Positions 43,396 through 53,035 of a DNA stretch of 64,000 bases are shown in pieces (positions within the stretch are counted from its first letter, which is position 1; each line of letters opens with the position of its first letter). This DNA is from Chondrus crispus. Lineage: Eukaryota > Rhodophyta > Florideophyceae > Gigartinales > Gigartinaceae. The notes under the pieces are model-generated. The model ran no database searches and had not been told where the DNA came from. It was given only the letters and a program-made list of their open reading frames with translations. The stretch covers positions 124,001 to 188,000 of the forward strand of contig NW_005179080.1 of the NCBI RefSeq assembly GCF_000350225.1. Direction: 5' to 3'. The position numbers and the translations under genes were made by a program.

Positions 43396-43842
43396 CTAGA
43401 AGCATCCAATGGTTATCTTCGCCTTGAGGGTCACCTTCTTGCCTAATTTGCACCTGAGGTCTATATCTCCCTCCTTCTGGTTCCACGGCTTGACGTAGGA
43501 ATTGTAGTTACCGGCGATATAATACGGGGGATTCCGTTCCGTGCGCACTAAGATATTATTAACGTAAAATTTGGCCTTCCATACACTTTCAACAGAGTCG
43601 CATCGAATAGAGAACCCACGAGGATAGTCATCAGGGCAGATGTGAGAACCATCCATCAGCATTCGTTCTCCGATACGGTTCCGAATGCGCTGCCGACCAG
43701 AGGATGTGACCACAAGTTGGGATGACGGGTAGAGCGGATCTAGTGCAGGTTCAGGAGTACATGTCACCGATGCAGAAGATCCGGAGATGAATGTCGCAAT
43801 CGAAATCTGCAATAGAATGAGGGCGGGAACTGTGCTGGCCAT
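43396..43842 (-). CDS. Secreted protein of unknown function (148 aa)
   Basis: The N-terminus is a signal peptide (VPALILLQISIATFISGSSA, cleavage near residue 24). The rest has five Cys and a C-terminal segment reading KFYVNNILVRTE, PPYYIAGN and KPWNQKEGDI, then a Lys-rich beta-strand-like end KKVTLKAKITIGCF. I associate the FYVN...R-x-E-x2-PYYIAG pattern with secreted proteins in red-algal genomes, but cannot verify it here. It reads as a small beta-rich extracellular domain. No catalytic motif recognised. Single exon, ATG start. Confidence 0.6.
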   Translation of the reverse strand: MASTVPALILLQISIATFISGSSASVTCTPEPALDPLYPSSQLVVTSSGRQRIRNRIGERMLMDGSHICPDDYPRGFSIRCDSVESVWKAKFYVNNILVRTERNPPYYIAGNYNSYVKPWNQKEGDIDLRCKLGKKVTLKAKITIGCF

Positions 43843-45521
43843 TCTCCTGGAAAGATGGTTGAGCCAACAAGGAAGTGGTTGTCTTGCTGCGTGTTGGAAA
43901 GATTGTCACAGCAGCTTTGAAGACTTTCCCTGTTGTAGATGGAGTTAAAGTATAGCAAGGCGAGGAGCAAAGCCCAGATTTTCTTTTCGGAAGCAGGTCT
44001 CACTGACTGCTCCGAAATCGGGCGGACCCCGAAGTGATGTTATAACAGCCATCTTTGGTTATCATAGTTTTTGTACTGCTAATGTTCTTCAGGTGCATAC
44101 TGCCGAGTAAGAGTTAAAGCTGTCTCGGACTCAACCAAGATCCTAGGGGCGTCTTGAAAAGCTTCCCATTCACTGAAAACTCAAGCAATGTTTCCCTTTC
44201 CAGGCATTTAAAAGAGTGATTAAGGTTGACATTAAAAAGGACTCTGTTAGTGAAGTCAAGAGTTACTCGTTGATACAATGCAATGGCCAATATCCGTTGC
44301 ATAGAACATAACGTGTTGATTTTGGAGCAGATCGCAAAAGAAACGAAGCTATATTCGGAAGTGTTTCTGTTCCTCTAGTTTTTCCACATGAAATGTGTGA
44401 AAGTGTCTGGACTGCCTATTGGCAAGCACTGCAGAATCTTTGTTCACCTCATGCTGCAGAGCTTGTGTGAGCACCACATTAATGAATTTTTTGTACCTGC
44501 AACCGACACGAAATAACAAAATCGGGTATGAGCTCCTTCGTGAACAACGACGCGCAATCCTTTACCAGAGGAAGTGTAATCACATGCTTAAAATTGTCGT
44601 ACCGCATTTCAAACTGCACACTAACACGGTTTGCCATTTGTTTTGAGCTTATGGTGGTCCTTCTCCTATCGGAGTTTTTTTCTTTCTGAAGAACGTATAC
44701 AAAAATATGGTGCGATTGACTCACTACCACAGGCAGCCCTACAGTTTTCATCAACCTAGACTTTCGAAAAGCGGTAGGTTTATATTTCCTCCAGCTAGGG
44801 TTTCAAAAGAACATCAGTAACACAGCTGTTCCTGTAAATCGAATGCCTTGTTCACTCTACAACAAAACTTCGAATAAGGTACTTGAGTATTCTTTAAGCA
44901 TATATTCAAAAAATTACGTGAACGCATTGCATACGGAGGGTGCAAACAGAAGGGCCTATCGAGTGATGACTGTAACTGCAGGTGCTTCAGATGAGGGCCA
45001 GTCCTAACAGGCGCTTTTCTTTTCTTTTGTTTTCCTTCAACCAGTTGCGGTCACGCTATTGGCCGGATCATTTCATTAAATTAATCGCACGCCACAACGA
45101 ATGCTACACAGAACCACTGTAATGCTTGGTAATTCTGCGAACTGGTCGAAATCCATTGGCTAAAGGAAGTACCAATCCACACCCAGTCCATATGCACACT
45201 ACTAAAATTCCATGGACTCGATGCGGTGCAGTGGCACTTGCAGTACAGGTACAATGAAAGGGTGGAATTAAATCCAAATACGAGCACATGCAGATCAAAA
45301 CATTAGTTCTCTCAACATTACAAACCAGACACAGTACCTTCTCCCGCCATTTTATGTGCACAACTCGGCCCTCCCCCGCCTCGACGCCCACGTGAAATTT
45401 GCGACAGTCGTTTGCTAGCATTTTACACTCTGTTTAGGAAACGGAGCACTACCAGACGGCAGAAGGGTACCCAGAGTTCAGCACCCAGAGTTCAGCTTTT
45501 TGAAATCAAATGCCTCCTTGG
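43843..45521. other. Intergenic, no gene recognised
   Basis: Short ORFs without domains. Presumably includes the promoter of the secreted-protein gene. Confidence 0.4.
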
Positions 45522-45578
45522 CATCGATCATGAAATGGAGAGAAGCCGGGGAGGCTGCTCTCTAGTTCATGATCGATG
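45522..45578. repeat. Hairpin, 13-bp perfect arms with extended imperfect stem
   Basis: catcgatcatgaa (45522-45534) pairs exactly with 45566-45578. Inner pairs gagag/ctctc and agcc/ggct extend the stem to a tiny loop. Confidence 0.85.
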
Positions 45579-46172
45579 ATGAAGTGGCTTCGCCGAAATC
45601 CCTTTCCTGTGAACCACCCCGCCCTCGCTCCCTCCCCCCCGCCACCAACCCCCCTTCCCCCCCAAATAAGACCACGTCCCCTCCTCCCCGCCACCCCTAC
45701 CTCGCGCCCGACCACCACGCCCCATCACCATCTTCCTCACCTCCTCAGTACCGTGACCAACACACATCCTCCGACATGCTATTGTCCCCGCCACCGCGTC
45801 ATCCTCCTAACATCGACACCGACACAGTCTCTCCCCGCACCCTCCATCCCTTCCATATCTTTCGTTTCATATCTCAATCCAGCCCAGTTTTAGTCATGCA
45901 CATCGAGGGACCTCATTATAGCAACACGTCGTCCAGCTTTGCTTTTGTCGAGCTACAGGGAGTCAGACTGGGCCATGTGCATGCGCGAGGAGGCGTTGCT
46001 GTACCTTCCATGCTGCATGGATCTGCAGACCGTCCAGACTCTGTTCCATTTCCGAGGAGTGGAACTATGGGATGGCATTACAGTAAAAACTACAGCAATG
46101 TGCTTCCGATTTTAGTGAAGAACTCAATAAAAACGGGGCGAGGGAAAGGAAAAACGAGAGGAAAGTCCTTTG
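45579..46172. other. C-rich intergenic stretch
   Basis: A pyrimidine-rich stretch (45600-45800) creates long Pro-rich open frames without domains. I do not call them genes. Confidence 0.4.
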
Positions 46173-46175
46173 TTA

Positions 46176-47052
46176 GGGTGACCCCACCGCCAACAAAATT
46201 TCTGTCCTAAAGTTCCAACCACTAAAGTTTGGACCGATGGACTAAAGTTCGGACCGATGGAAGAAATTTTGAACCCCACCGCGCCACCATTTGTCCTAAA
46301 GTTTAGAATTTGGGAAGGATTCTTTTCCAAACCAAAATTATTTGGTCGAGATTTTTGTCCAAAGCGCCGTTTGGGCGAGCTTCGTTCTATAGTAACGGTA
46401 CAGAAAACATCTGAATTTCATGTGCTTACAGCTCTACCAAAGCTCTTCCAAATGGCATTGGGGCTGTTTTGACTGAAGTCCCATCAATAGTGTGGGACGC
46501 AAAAAGGAGTGTTGTGCAGCCTTCGCTCGTGGACATTTCCCATCTTCTCCCTCCTTCTCGTCTTCTGAGAAGTGCAGGCAATGGCTGAGGTGGTTACTAG
46601 GACTGATGACTCGGCAGTAAGAGTGAGGAAAAAGGGTAAGGGACTGGGGTGGTCAGACGAGGAGAATCTTGCCCTGTGCGTTGCTGAGAGCGCAGTGTCT
46701 GAGAACGCCGCGAATTGAAAGCGTGGTGTACTTGCCGAGTTGATAATTCCCAAACAGGAGCCTACATATTATGGAGAGCGGGCAAGTGACGAGCAAAAGT
46801 TGCCGCCAATTGTGGAACAGACGCGTGCAGTAGCTTGCTTCTTTGCGCCAAATGTATTTCTACGACATACTTGTAGCCTAATTGGGGTGACCCTGAATAT
46901 GAATAGATGTGTCGTGTTACAGGCGCGGTGGGGTTCATCTCTGAATCACCACCTCCCCCAAAGCGCGGCTTGATTAAAAGATAGTAGATCCAATTACCGG
47001 AGGACAACTGTCTGCTTTTTGCGATTTTGGGCAAGGCGCGGTGGGGTCACCC
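46176..47052 (+). mobile_element. PIF/Harbinger-like non-autonomous transposon, 877 bp
   Basis: Perfect 15-bp terminal inverted repeats GGGTGACCCCACCGC face each other at 46176-46190 and 47038-47052. They are flanked by TTA at 46173-46175 and 47053-47055, the 3-bp target duplication typical of PIF/Harbinger. A second inverted pair, gaaccccaccgcgcc near 46270 and ggcgcggtggggttc near 46923, lies inside. A roughly 20-bp direct repeat (actaaagtt-y-ggaccgatgg) occurs twice near 46220-46260. No DDE transposase is encoded; only a Myb-like remnant remains. Confidence 0.8.
46581..46718 (+). pseudogene. Myb/SANT-like fragment within the Harbinger-like element
   Basis: The frame reads KGLGWSDEENLALCVAESAVSEN and then stops (TGA near 46716). 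The W-S-x-E-E-x-L-A-L-C pattern is the start of the Myb/SANT-like domain found in proteins partnering Harbinger-type transposases. Only the first helix region is left, so it is a remnant. Its location inside a TTA-flanked element supports the classification. Confidence 0.55.
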
Positions 47053-47055
47053 TTA

Positions 47056-47836
47056 GGACTGGCCCTGAGTCTCGAATCCAGGACCTTTGATCTCGTTACC
47101 GAAGGACAAACCTTAGATGTTGCGGGAGGAAGTGTTCTTTGCTGATTGATGCGGAAGGTTGTAGTGGGTATCTTGAAAGCGGTCGTTGAAGCTATGTCGC
47201 TGCGGTCTGTCCAACAGGCCTCAATTTCTCACCACAGTGCTATTCTAGATTCTAAAATGCCCCCTTTAAGACCGATAGACTGGCATCTTGTTTGGACAGA
47301 TGACCATCTCACATTCCCGAATGTCAATCGCTTCCGCTGGCCTTGCATTTCGGGCTTTCTCAACCAACCGAAATCGTGCTCATCTTTCAGTGCAGACAGT
47401 GAGACGTCTTCGTAACCTAGCATACCAACGTTTCTTTCTTCCTTGGATGTTATCAGCTGGAAGTCCATGCGCATCGCACCTCAACTGATTCTTTCACTTC
47501 GGCTGAGCCGTGATGTTCCGGTTTGACCTCAACCTGGCACTAACTTGGTATTCTCTTACTGCATCCAACTAGACTATCTCCGGGATTGTAAGCTTTCGAA
47601 TAGGAATTCTCAAGATGTGCTTACATAGTAACCTTGTCATGATTGGTATTCAAGCGGTGTAGGGCAACGCGCCTTTGAGTCAATCGGGCCAGCCCTTGGC
47701 GACAATGTTCAATCGAGAAAGATTGTCTGCGGGCTTTTCACAGACACCATTGAGATTAATTCCATGAGAAGAAAACTCATGCAACTAAAAGGAGTTCTCG
47801 CATAACATCCAACCAGCCCATGCTTAATAGATGCAC
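47056..47836. other. Intergenic, no gene recognised
   Basis: Short ORFs without domains between the transposon and the 3' end of the second P450 gene. Confidence 0.4.
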
Positions 47837-49372
47837 TCATGTTGATGGCCTCAATTCGAAGTAAATTTTCATGCCCCGCGGATTAGCGAAAGGCCCAAAA
47901 CAGGCGGCGGGTGGATCCTGCAGAGGTTTGACGTAGAGGCGATACCTGAGCAGCACTTGAGCAACAAAAGCCTTAATCTCCAATATTGCAAATCGCTGCC
48001 CAACACAGCCTCTGGGGCCATAAAGGAAAGGTAGCCAGTGATGTTTTGTTCGCGAAAGTTCGCCTGGCACTGCAAAACGGTCCGGATTAAACTCTGCTGC
48101 ATCCTCTCCCCAAGTATTCTTGGCGCGATGCATTGAAGCAAGAGGTGTTCTTATAACTGTCCCGGCTGGTAGCCGGTATCCTTCGAGCTCGTCGTCCTCC
48201 TTCAGCTCTCGGGCCATGTAGAATATCGGTGGATAGAGTCGCAGACTTTCTCTCACGACGCGTGATAGCAAGGGCAACTGGTCCAGCACGTCGAGTCCAT
48301 CGGTTACACTCCAATTATCACGTAACTCAGCGAGAACACGATTCTGCCAGTCGGCATGTCTGGCAAGCAAGTACAGTGTCCAGCACACGGATATGCTCGT
48401 CGTGGCCTGGCCAGCGGCGAGAAAGCTAAGGACAGTCTCAACAAGGTCGCGTTCCGGCAAAACGCGATTCGTCTTTTCATCAATCATCAAGGAGATCAGT
48501 GGGGTTGTCGCGCCATGCTGTTTCGCAGATTTTTTCAACTCGCGGCAAATCTTAGACACCGAGTTCCGAATGTATGTGCGCAGGTCCTCGCGCCATCCGA
48601 AGTATCGAGCAGGAAGAAAGCTCAAAATGTCCTGCAATATGGCGCGTCTGAACATGTGGGATGGCGGCTCCACAAGGGCTTCGAGGAAGGCGTCGTGAAG
48701 GCGGGTATGCTGATCGGGTGGGACGGCGTTTTCACCAAAAGCCGTGTCTATGATGACCTGGAACGTAGCCGTCCGGACGTCGCGCAGTATATCCATCTGT
48801 GCACTGGATTGGGACTTGGCAAGGCGGTCTGCCAGCAACTGACCCTCGCGTAGAAAGACTTTCTCAGCGGCAATGAGAGCGTCATGGTGAAGCGCTGGGG
48901 CGATAGCTCTACGGAGGCGGGCGTGGGCTTCACCCTCGGCTAAGATGATACCGTTTTCTCCTACTAGTGTGCCGAGAGCGTTGCGCATCTTCTGTGTTTT
49001 GCTGTACTTGCGGTGATTCGTGGTGTTGATGAGCCGAATGGACTCGGCGGAGGTGAGTATGAGGGCTGGTTTGCCGAAGGCCGAATAGATGCGAAACAAT
49101 GGACCATGTCGTTCTGCCCATTCGTTGAAGAGGTCGGCGGATTGCAAGGAGTCGTTGTATAGCATGAGGCCGAACAAGTTGTGGCCGACTGTATACTTGC
49201 GCCATAGCGGTATCGGGGGGGACGGAATCTTGAAAAGGTCATAGTAGACACGATAGCGGATGGCTTTGAGCAGCCGAAGCAGCAGCACTAAGGCTGCGAG
49301 CAGAATGGCAGATGTTCTCACATGATAGAGAAGCTCTCCTGAAGGCCATAGTGGGGAAAATAGGGCTACCAT
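47837..49372 (-). CDS. Cytochrome P450 monooxygenase, paralogue 2
   Basis: A 511-residue P450 from the ATG at 49372. An N-terminal membrane anchor (SAILLAALVLLLRLL, about 21-35) precedes a proline-rich hinge (IPSPPIP). I-helix AGQATT is at 320-325, ExxR at 375-378 (RESLRLYPP), FNPDRF at 428-433, and the haem loop FLYGPRGCVGQRF has Cys456. The open frame continues upstream through a poly-glycine run to a TTG. I reject that extension because it lacks an ATG start and would bury the membrane anchor. The ATG chosen gives almost the same length as the paralogue at 41249-42778. The two genes converge across about 5 kb with a Harbinger-like element between. Substrate unknown. Confidence 0.92.
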   Translation of the reverse strand: MVALFSPLWPSGELLYHVRTSAILLAALVLLLRLLKAIRYRVYYDLFKIPSPPIPLWRKYTVGHNLFGLMLYNDSLQSADLFNEWAERHGPLFRIYSAFGKPALILTSAESIRLINTTNHRKYSKTQKMRNALGTLVGENGIILAEGEAHARLRRAIAPALHHDALIAAEKVFLREGQLLADRLAKSQSSAQMDILRDVRTATFQVIIDTAFGENAVPPDQHTRLHDAFLEALVEPPSHMFRRAILQDILSFLPARYFGWREDLRTYIRNSVSKICRELKKSAKQHGATTPLISLMIDEKTNRVLPERDLVETVLSFLAAGQATTSISVCWTLYLLARHADWQNRVLAELRDNWSVTDGLDVLDQLPLLSRVVRESLRLYPPIFYMARELKEDDELEGYRLPAGTVIRTPLASMHRAKNTWGEDAAEFNPDRFAVPGELSRTKHHWLPFLYGPRGCVGQRFAILEIKAFVAQVLLRYRLYVKPLQDPPAACFGPFANPRGMKIYFELRPST

Positions 49373-49867
49373 TCCGACACAGCGCGAATCTAAGTGGAGG
49401 CGTCGTTTGCTTCGGTGGAACGGTACAAGTATGTTGGACCGTTCGCAGTGGACTCGGATTGCAGAGAAGTGCACACTCTTGAACTTCAAGACTTGAAGAC
49501 GTTCTATTATGATAGCCTGACGCGTCATGATTGGGATACGCGTGTCCACGTGTCCACGTAAGAGACCTAAAAGGAAGAGAAGATTTATTTCTGGAGACAG
49601 AAACGACGGAGGCACTTTGCACGGCGATGGCAGAGCGTCGTACAGTACTGCTATTCGGTGCGTCCCGCTGTAATACTTGCACAGCAAGGCAGCCTCACTG
49701 TAATGGACAATTCGGCCTGTACTTCCACGTCCGTGGGACTTACCCATAATCTCATAAATCGAAACGCTTCTCTCTGCCTCTTCTTCGCGTGCTAGGTGCA
49801 TCTGAATCCCCCCACTGCAATCATTCAACGCCTTCCGTGCAGCAGCCGACAACTTAGTCGCCCCCCC

Positions 49868-49899
<32 letters not shown>

Positions 49900-50063
49900 T
49901 ACGCTTGGATTCAAGAGACAACGACGCTCTGCGCTTAACTTCAGGAAGCCTCGCGCTTATAACTCGGCAATATCACGGAAAGACGTGTTTGCAGTTGTCG
50001 TCTGTTGCAAGTCTTTCGCTCTATCCGAGAATTGCCGCTTCGTACACGTGACTCCTTTGAGCC
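49373..50063. promoter_or_regulatory. Divergent promoter region of the P450 and UBE2V genes
   Basis: About 690 bp between two divergent starts. It contains a C-tract (49861-49898) and no recognised gene. Confidence 0.5.
49861..49898 (+). repeat. Poly-C tract (C7 T C30)
   Basis: 38 bp of C interrupted once by T at 49868. The length may be uncertain in assembly. Confidence 0.9.
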
Positions 50064-50948
50064 ATGAACTCAAGATCTCGCGGCATCGGCGATTCGTCGG
50101 TAGAAGGTAAGCTAACATGACTTGCGGAAAACGTGCCTCTCATGCGAGACCACCGGTGCGATTTGCACAGCGCTCTTTTCTAGAGCTATGCGGACATTGA
50201 GATCCACCGAAACCGCGAAACAGTTATCTAGCAATATCTGACCGCGAGGCTACGCCCAACGCATTCATACCTTATATTTAGTGCCACGCAATTTTCGTCT
50301 TCTGGAAGAGCTGGAGCGCGGTGAGCATGGTGTCGGCGATGGTTCTGTGAGCTACGGTTTGGAAGATGCCGATGACATCACGCTGTCAAGATGGAACGGC
50401 ACTATCCTTGGCCCTATTAACGTAAGTTGAGAAAAGTGTACAACTGCCTGCCGTCGAGTGAACGACTCCAGTCTTTAGGGTGCGATTGCGGTCTTGCACG
50501 AACGAGTTGAGAGAAAAGCAGTACCGCCCATCTCACTGCGGTAGCTGCGGCGTTCTTTTCATGCGCTGAGATCCTACCGTCTTCTGGTTGCCCGAACGTG
50601 CGGAGAACTAACGTCCCTTGCGATCGCTACCGCGTGCATGTGCGTTGCGGCTGTGCGATTGCTGCTGAAATTCACGCGTAGACCGTTTTCGAGAATCGAA
50701 TATATACTGTGTCTTTGACGTGCGGCGAGAAGTATCCGAGCCAACCACCGACAGTTCGCTTTGTCACCAAAGTGAACATGCATTCCGTTTCCAAACACTC
50801 AGGGGGAGTGGACATTGCAAGGTGCAGCGTGTTGAGGAATTGGTCTCGGGATTATGGCATCGAAACTGTGTTGTTGGAACTGCGCAAGGAGATGGCCTCA
50901 TCGTACAACCGTCGTTTACCGCAACCTAGTGAAGGGGCGCAGTTCTAG
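50064..50948 (+). CDS. UBE2V: Ubiquitin-conjugating enzyme E2 variant (UBE2V/Mms2/Uev1), three exons
   Basis: Exons 50064-50106, 50282-50421 and 50682-50948 are joined by gt...ag introns of 175 bp (gtaagc...tttag) and 260 bp (gtaagt...gtag), phases 1 and 0. The 149-residue product has the UEV signature: [42 protein letters not shown] then ENRIY, the KYP-x2-PP-x-VRF box and LPQPSEG near the end. UEVs keep the E2 fold but lack the active-site Cys and pair with Ubc13 to make K63-linked ubiquitin chains in DNA-damage tolerance and signalling. No E2-type active-site Cys context is present. This is the one gene here with convincing spliceosomal introns among the host genes. Confidence 0.92.
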
Positions 50949-51628
50949 TTCATGTCTTCACTTTTCGCTACGTCAACAGAACACCGCAAGGTTCACTGTT
51001 TAAGAAGAGAGTCATGCACTTCCTTATAAGAAAGGCCTGTAGGATTGATGATTCACCCTGCTCGCTGTTTTAAGTTCTGGGGATATGACTCCTCGCCTAG
51101 TCGGCAAGATAGGGTGCAAGTGTAAACATTGAGAGTAGGACTACGTGTTTAAGGGGGCACTATCACTGCGTTTGCAAGGTCAGCATCAAAGTAGGACATA
51201 ACGCGAGTATCAATACAGTCACAACTTTAAAAGCGTTCAAGACACGTAAACGGTGATCGTTTCGGTTCCCTCGTTCACTCGTAGTTACTCCACTGTTACA
51301 CTGAACCGCGGGATATCTGCCCTTCGTGCATATCTTGCGTGACGGTCATAGTTATTTGCGCAGCAAATTCTAATTGCACATGTCTGAAAACTCTGCCACT
51401 TCGTACCATGAGCATTGCGACAAGCATATCCTTAAGGCACCTCCCATGCTTCAATGAAGTCAGTGAACAGCAGAGGGAATTTACGAAGTTGAGCGACGAT
51501 TGGAGATGGTTAACGGCGCAGTTGACCTGCAGATACATCGCAACGCACGAAAAGTAATGAATACTTCGCGGAGGCGAACTGTACAGAAACTCTCAGACAA
51601 GGTCTTTACCCCGCCTGTTGGATTTCAT
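50949..51628. other. Intergenic between convergent UBE2V and RPL10A
   Basis: 3' flanks of two converging genes; nothing else seen. Confidence 0.5.
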
Positions 51629-52279
51629 CTAGAAGATACGCTTCGGCTTGCCCATGGTGCTCTTCACGTGCAAGCTCTTGACATTCTGCCAGTTCTTCTT
51701 CAACAAAGATACAAGAAAGTTGACAGCGAGAATAATGTTGGCCGTTACTTGCTCCTCGGGCATGTTCACGTGACCGACTGCCGCCGCCATGCACAGCACC
51801 TTCTTGAGCTGAAACTTAATGGTGGATTGGATTTCCGACACCTTATCCTCCATCGAATCGCTCTGGGTAAGCAAGCTAGGAAACTTACCGGCCTTGTTCA
51901 GACCGGGACCCAAGATTCTTGGGATGGTCTTGATAATAGAATCGGAAGCAAGGAAGGCATCGTATTTCTTCGCGAACTTCTTGATAGGTTTCTTCTGCTT
52001 GTTGAACTTCTTGAGATCGTCGGTCGAATACGCCGGGATGCCAATCTTCTCAGCTTCCGAAACATGCACGGCGTTACCCAGAATGGCGACCTTCATGTTA
52101 GGGCGAGGGACGTTGGGCAGCTTAATAGACCCGGCAAAACGCTTGTCCTTCTTGGTGTCGTAGTTTTTGAGGCCGATCTGAAGCTCGATGGTCTCCTGGA
52201 AATTACGCTTTTTCTCGGTCGCCTCAGCGAGAATTTCCTCAACCGCGTCGCGCACGGTAGCGGCAGGTAACTTACTCAT
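51629..52279 (-). CDS. RPL10A: 60S ribosomal protein L10a (uL1)
   Basis: A 216-residue protein matching eukaryotic uL1 across its length, usually about 217. Recognisable stretches are [40 protein letters not shown] (the conserved domain-II turn) and the C-terminal [10 protein letters not shown]. It forms the mobile L1 stalk at the ribosomal E site and binds 28S rRNA. No intron and no targeting peptide, as expected for the cytosolic protein. The ATG opens directly on the conserved N-terminus. Confidence 0.97.
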   Translation of the reverse strand: MSKLPAATVRDAVEEILAEATEKKRNFQETIELQIGLKNYDTKKDKRFAGSIKLPNVPRPNMKVAILGNAVHVSEAEKIGIPAYSTDDLKKFNKQKKPIKKFAKKYDAFLASDSIIKTIPRILGPGLNKAGKFPSLLTQSDSMEDKVSEIQSTIKFQLKKVLCMAAAVGHVNMPEEQVTANIILAVNFLVSLLKKNWQNVKSLHVKSTMGKPKRIF

Positions 52280-53035
52280 CGCAGATTTTGCGGTGGATAG
52301 GCGTCACGAGCAAATTGGGTTCGTAATAGTCTGCGAAACAAAATCGAATGCAGGGCGACTTGATCGAACGGTGCGCGGGTAAGAGGCGCGGTGTGGATCC
52401 TGCAACGTGAAGCAATGGGAAGTTCAAAATGCTGCTGATGAGGCTGTCAGTGAAGATGAAGTGATAGCCGTCGGAAAAAGAGGAGGATGACGAGAAGGGA
52501 GCTTATGAGGATCGCCGACGTGGATTGGAGAAGGGCTAGGCTGGGGCAGGCTACGATAAACCTCTTTGCACGATCAAAAATGGGGTCGACGACGACGATA
52601 AATAAATCAAGGAATTATGAAATTTAATCGAAAAGTTAGAAATGATACGGACAGCTGTCGCATCTTGATAGAATGGGTCTCAGAAACTTGAGAAGTGTGG
52701 GAAACTGCCATTACTTTCCAGGAGAAACGCTCATGAGCTAATGTAGATCTGATCTGGTGTACAATTGCCAATTCAAAGAGAAAACCCTAAAAAAAGTCTC
52801 ACGTCAGGCTGCACAGATCCAGTACAGTACATCACCTTTTATGTCCTGCCTCTTCAAGCATTGCCCTCTTCGTGCCATGACGGAAGGGAGATCAGGGGAG
52901 CGTCTGCATAGCTCCAAAATATTCACCCGTACTCCAACGGCTATTCATGGCAAAAACAACTTCTGTTCTACCTGTATCGTCTCCAAAGCATATCGGCAAG
53001 CTGGTTTTATTGAGTTGCATACCGACAGCAGCTAC
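52280..53035. promoter_or_regulatory. Upstream region of RPL10A
   Basis: The RPL10A promoter should lie in the first few hundred bases after 52280. The far end is the 3' flank of CTNNBL1. No other gene seen. Confidence 0.45.

Noticed and set aside
45569..46210. 213-codon Pro-rich ORF
   Set aside because: Driven by a C-rich stretch; no domain, and it runs into the Harbinger-like element.
47060..47120. tRNA-like T-arm (ggattcgagactc on the minus strand)
   Set aside because: No matching acceptor stem, D-arm or anticodon arm could be folded around it.
49373..49921. N-terminal extension of the second P450, including a poly-glycine run
   Set aside because: It opens on TTG, arises from the poly-C tract, and would place the membrane anchor inside the protein. 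The ATG at 49372 gives the same length as the paralogue.
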